DNA from: Ruminococcus sp. UBA4350
Lineage (GTDB): Bacteria > Bacillota > Clostridia > Oscillospirales > Ruminococcaceae
DNA: 14,609 nt
Direction: 5' to 3'
Assembly (NCBI GenBank): GCA_002394125.1
Contig: DGSY01000153.1
Coordinates: forward strand, 20,661 to 35,269
Of this stretch, positions 14,417 through 14,609 are shown in pieces (position 1 is the stretch's first letter; each line of letters begins with the position of its first letter). A model generated the notes under the pieces. That model was not told the DNA's origin. It saw only the letters and a program-made list of their open reading frames with translations, and ran no database searches. The translations under genes were made by a program, and so were the position numbers.

Positions 14417-14445
14417 ATTATAGCATAGTTTTTGAAATTTGTCAA
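14417..14445 (-). promoter_or_regulatory. Consensus promoter of the DUF2325 gene
   Basis: On the minus strand TTGACA (14440-14445) and TATAAT (14417-14422) are exact consensus boxes with a 17-base spacer. A perfect palindrome ATGCTA-tta-TAGCAT (14412-14426) is centred on the -10 box, which may be a further regulator site. Confidence 0.85.
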
Positions 14446-14467
14446 GTACTTTTTGATACAAAATCAG

Positions 14468-14487
14468 CGGAGCGTTGATGCGCTCCG
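14468..14487. repeat. Small hairpin in the right-hand intergenic region
   Basis: CGGAGCG and CGCTCCG form a 7-bp stem around TTGATG, upstream of the DUF2325 promoter. No T-run follows on either strand, so the role is unclear. Confidence 0.35.
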
Positions 14488-14507
14488 AAGCATTCCCCGA
14501 AACGGCA

Positions 14508-14543
14508 GAAACGGCCGTGCCTTTCAGAAGACACGGCCGTTTC
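14508..14543. terminator. Hairpin at the right edge, likely terminator of an off-window gene
   Basis: A perfect 12-bp stem (GAAACGGCCGTG with CACGGCCGTTTC) closes a 12-base loop. No gene in the window reads into it from the left on the plus strand, so it most likely terminates a minus-strand gene beyond the right edge. From 14544 to 14609 no gene was recognised. Confidence 0.5.
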
Positions 14544-14609
14544 CGGACTGTTTATGGGAGTGGATGAATCGGGGAGTTATAGATATGGATTTGCATTTTG
14601 CATTTTTGT

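Overview
The window looks like chromosomal DNA of a GC-rich, Gram-positive gut or rumen anaerobe, most likely a Ruminococcus-like member of the Oscillospiraceae. The clearest sign is a secreted GH43-CBM22 enzyme ending in a type I dockerin, i.e. a cellulosome subunit. A PASTA-type membrane kinase homologue, purine-rich Shine-Dalgarno sites and several near-consensus vegetative promoters with exactly 17-bp spacers agree with this. The assignment comes from reading protein families by eye; no search was run.

Layout. (1) 1-303 (+) is the 3' end of an acyl-CoA synthetase gene, followed by two GC-rich hairpins. (2) 400-2784 (-) encodes a 794-residue zinc-ribbon, kinase-fold, transmembrane, PASTA protein whose kinase domain lacks the catalytic residues (a predicted pseudokinase), with its own promoter. 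(3) 3001-8731 (-) is a tightly packed six-gene unit. In transcription order it holds two M42 aminopeptidases, a GNAT acetyltransferase, a GT2 glycosyltransferase, a PLP enzyme of the methionine gamma-lyase/'aluminium resistance' family, and a small single-pass membrane protein of unknown function. The first four genes overlap (ATGA, ATGA, TAATG), and a TTGCAT-17-TATAAT promoter precedes the first. (4) 9161-10621 (+) is a three-gene unit: an SPFH/band-7 protein, a small zinc-ribbon protein and a DUF4177-like protein. It has its own promoter and a strong terminator. (5) A flavin reductase-like gene (-) and the dockerin GH43 gene (+) diverge from 11269-11513, each with its own promoter; a palindrome flanked by direct repeats overlaps the -35 box on the GH43 side. 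(6) 14043-14321 (-) encodes a DUF2325 protein. Its leader holds a consensus promoter, two near-identical 18-bp operator-like repeats and a terminator-like hairpin.

How the parts may work together. Dipeptide and oligopeptide trimming (two M42 enzymes) plus sulfur amino acid or PLP chemistry suggests amino-acid turnover in the large operon, but its acetyltransferase, glycosyltransferase and membrane protein have no obvious shared pathway. The PASTA pseudokinase probably senses or scaffolds at the cell wall rather than phosphorylating. The SPFH unit is probably a membrane-microdomain or stress module. The GH43 protein is a hemicellulose side-chain or xylan-degrading component of the cellulosome. 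No rRNA, tRNA, insertion sequence, CRISPR array or phage gene was seen.
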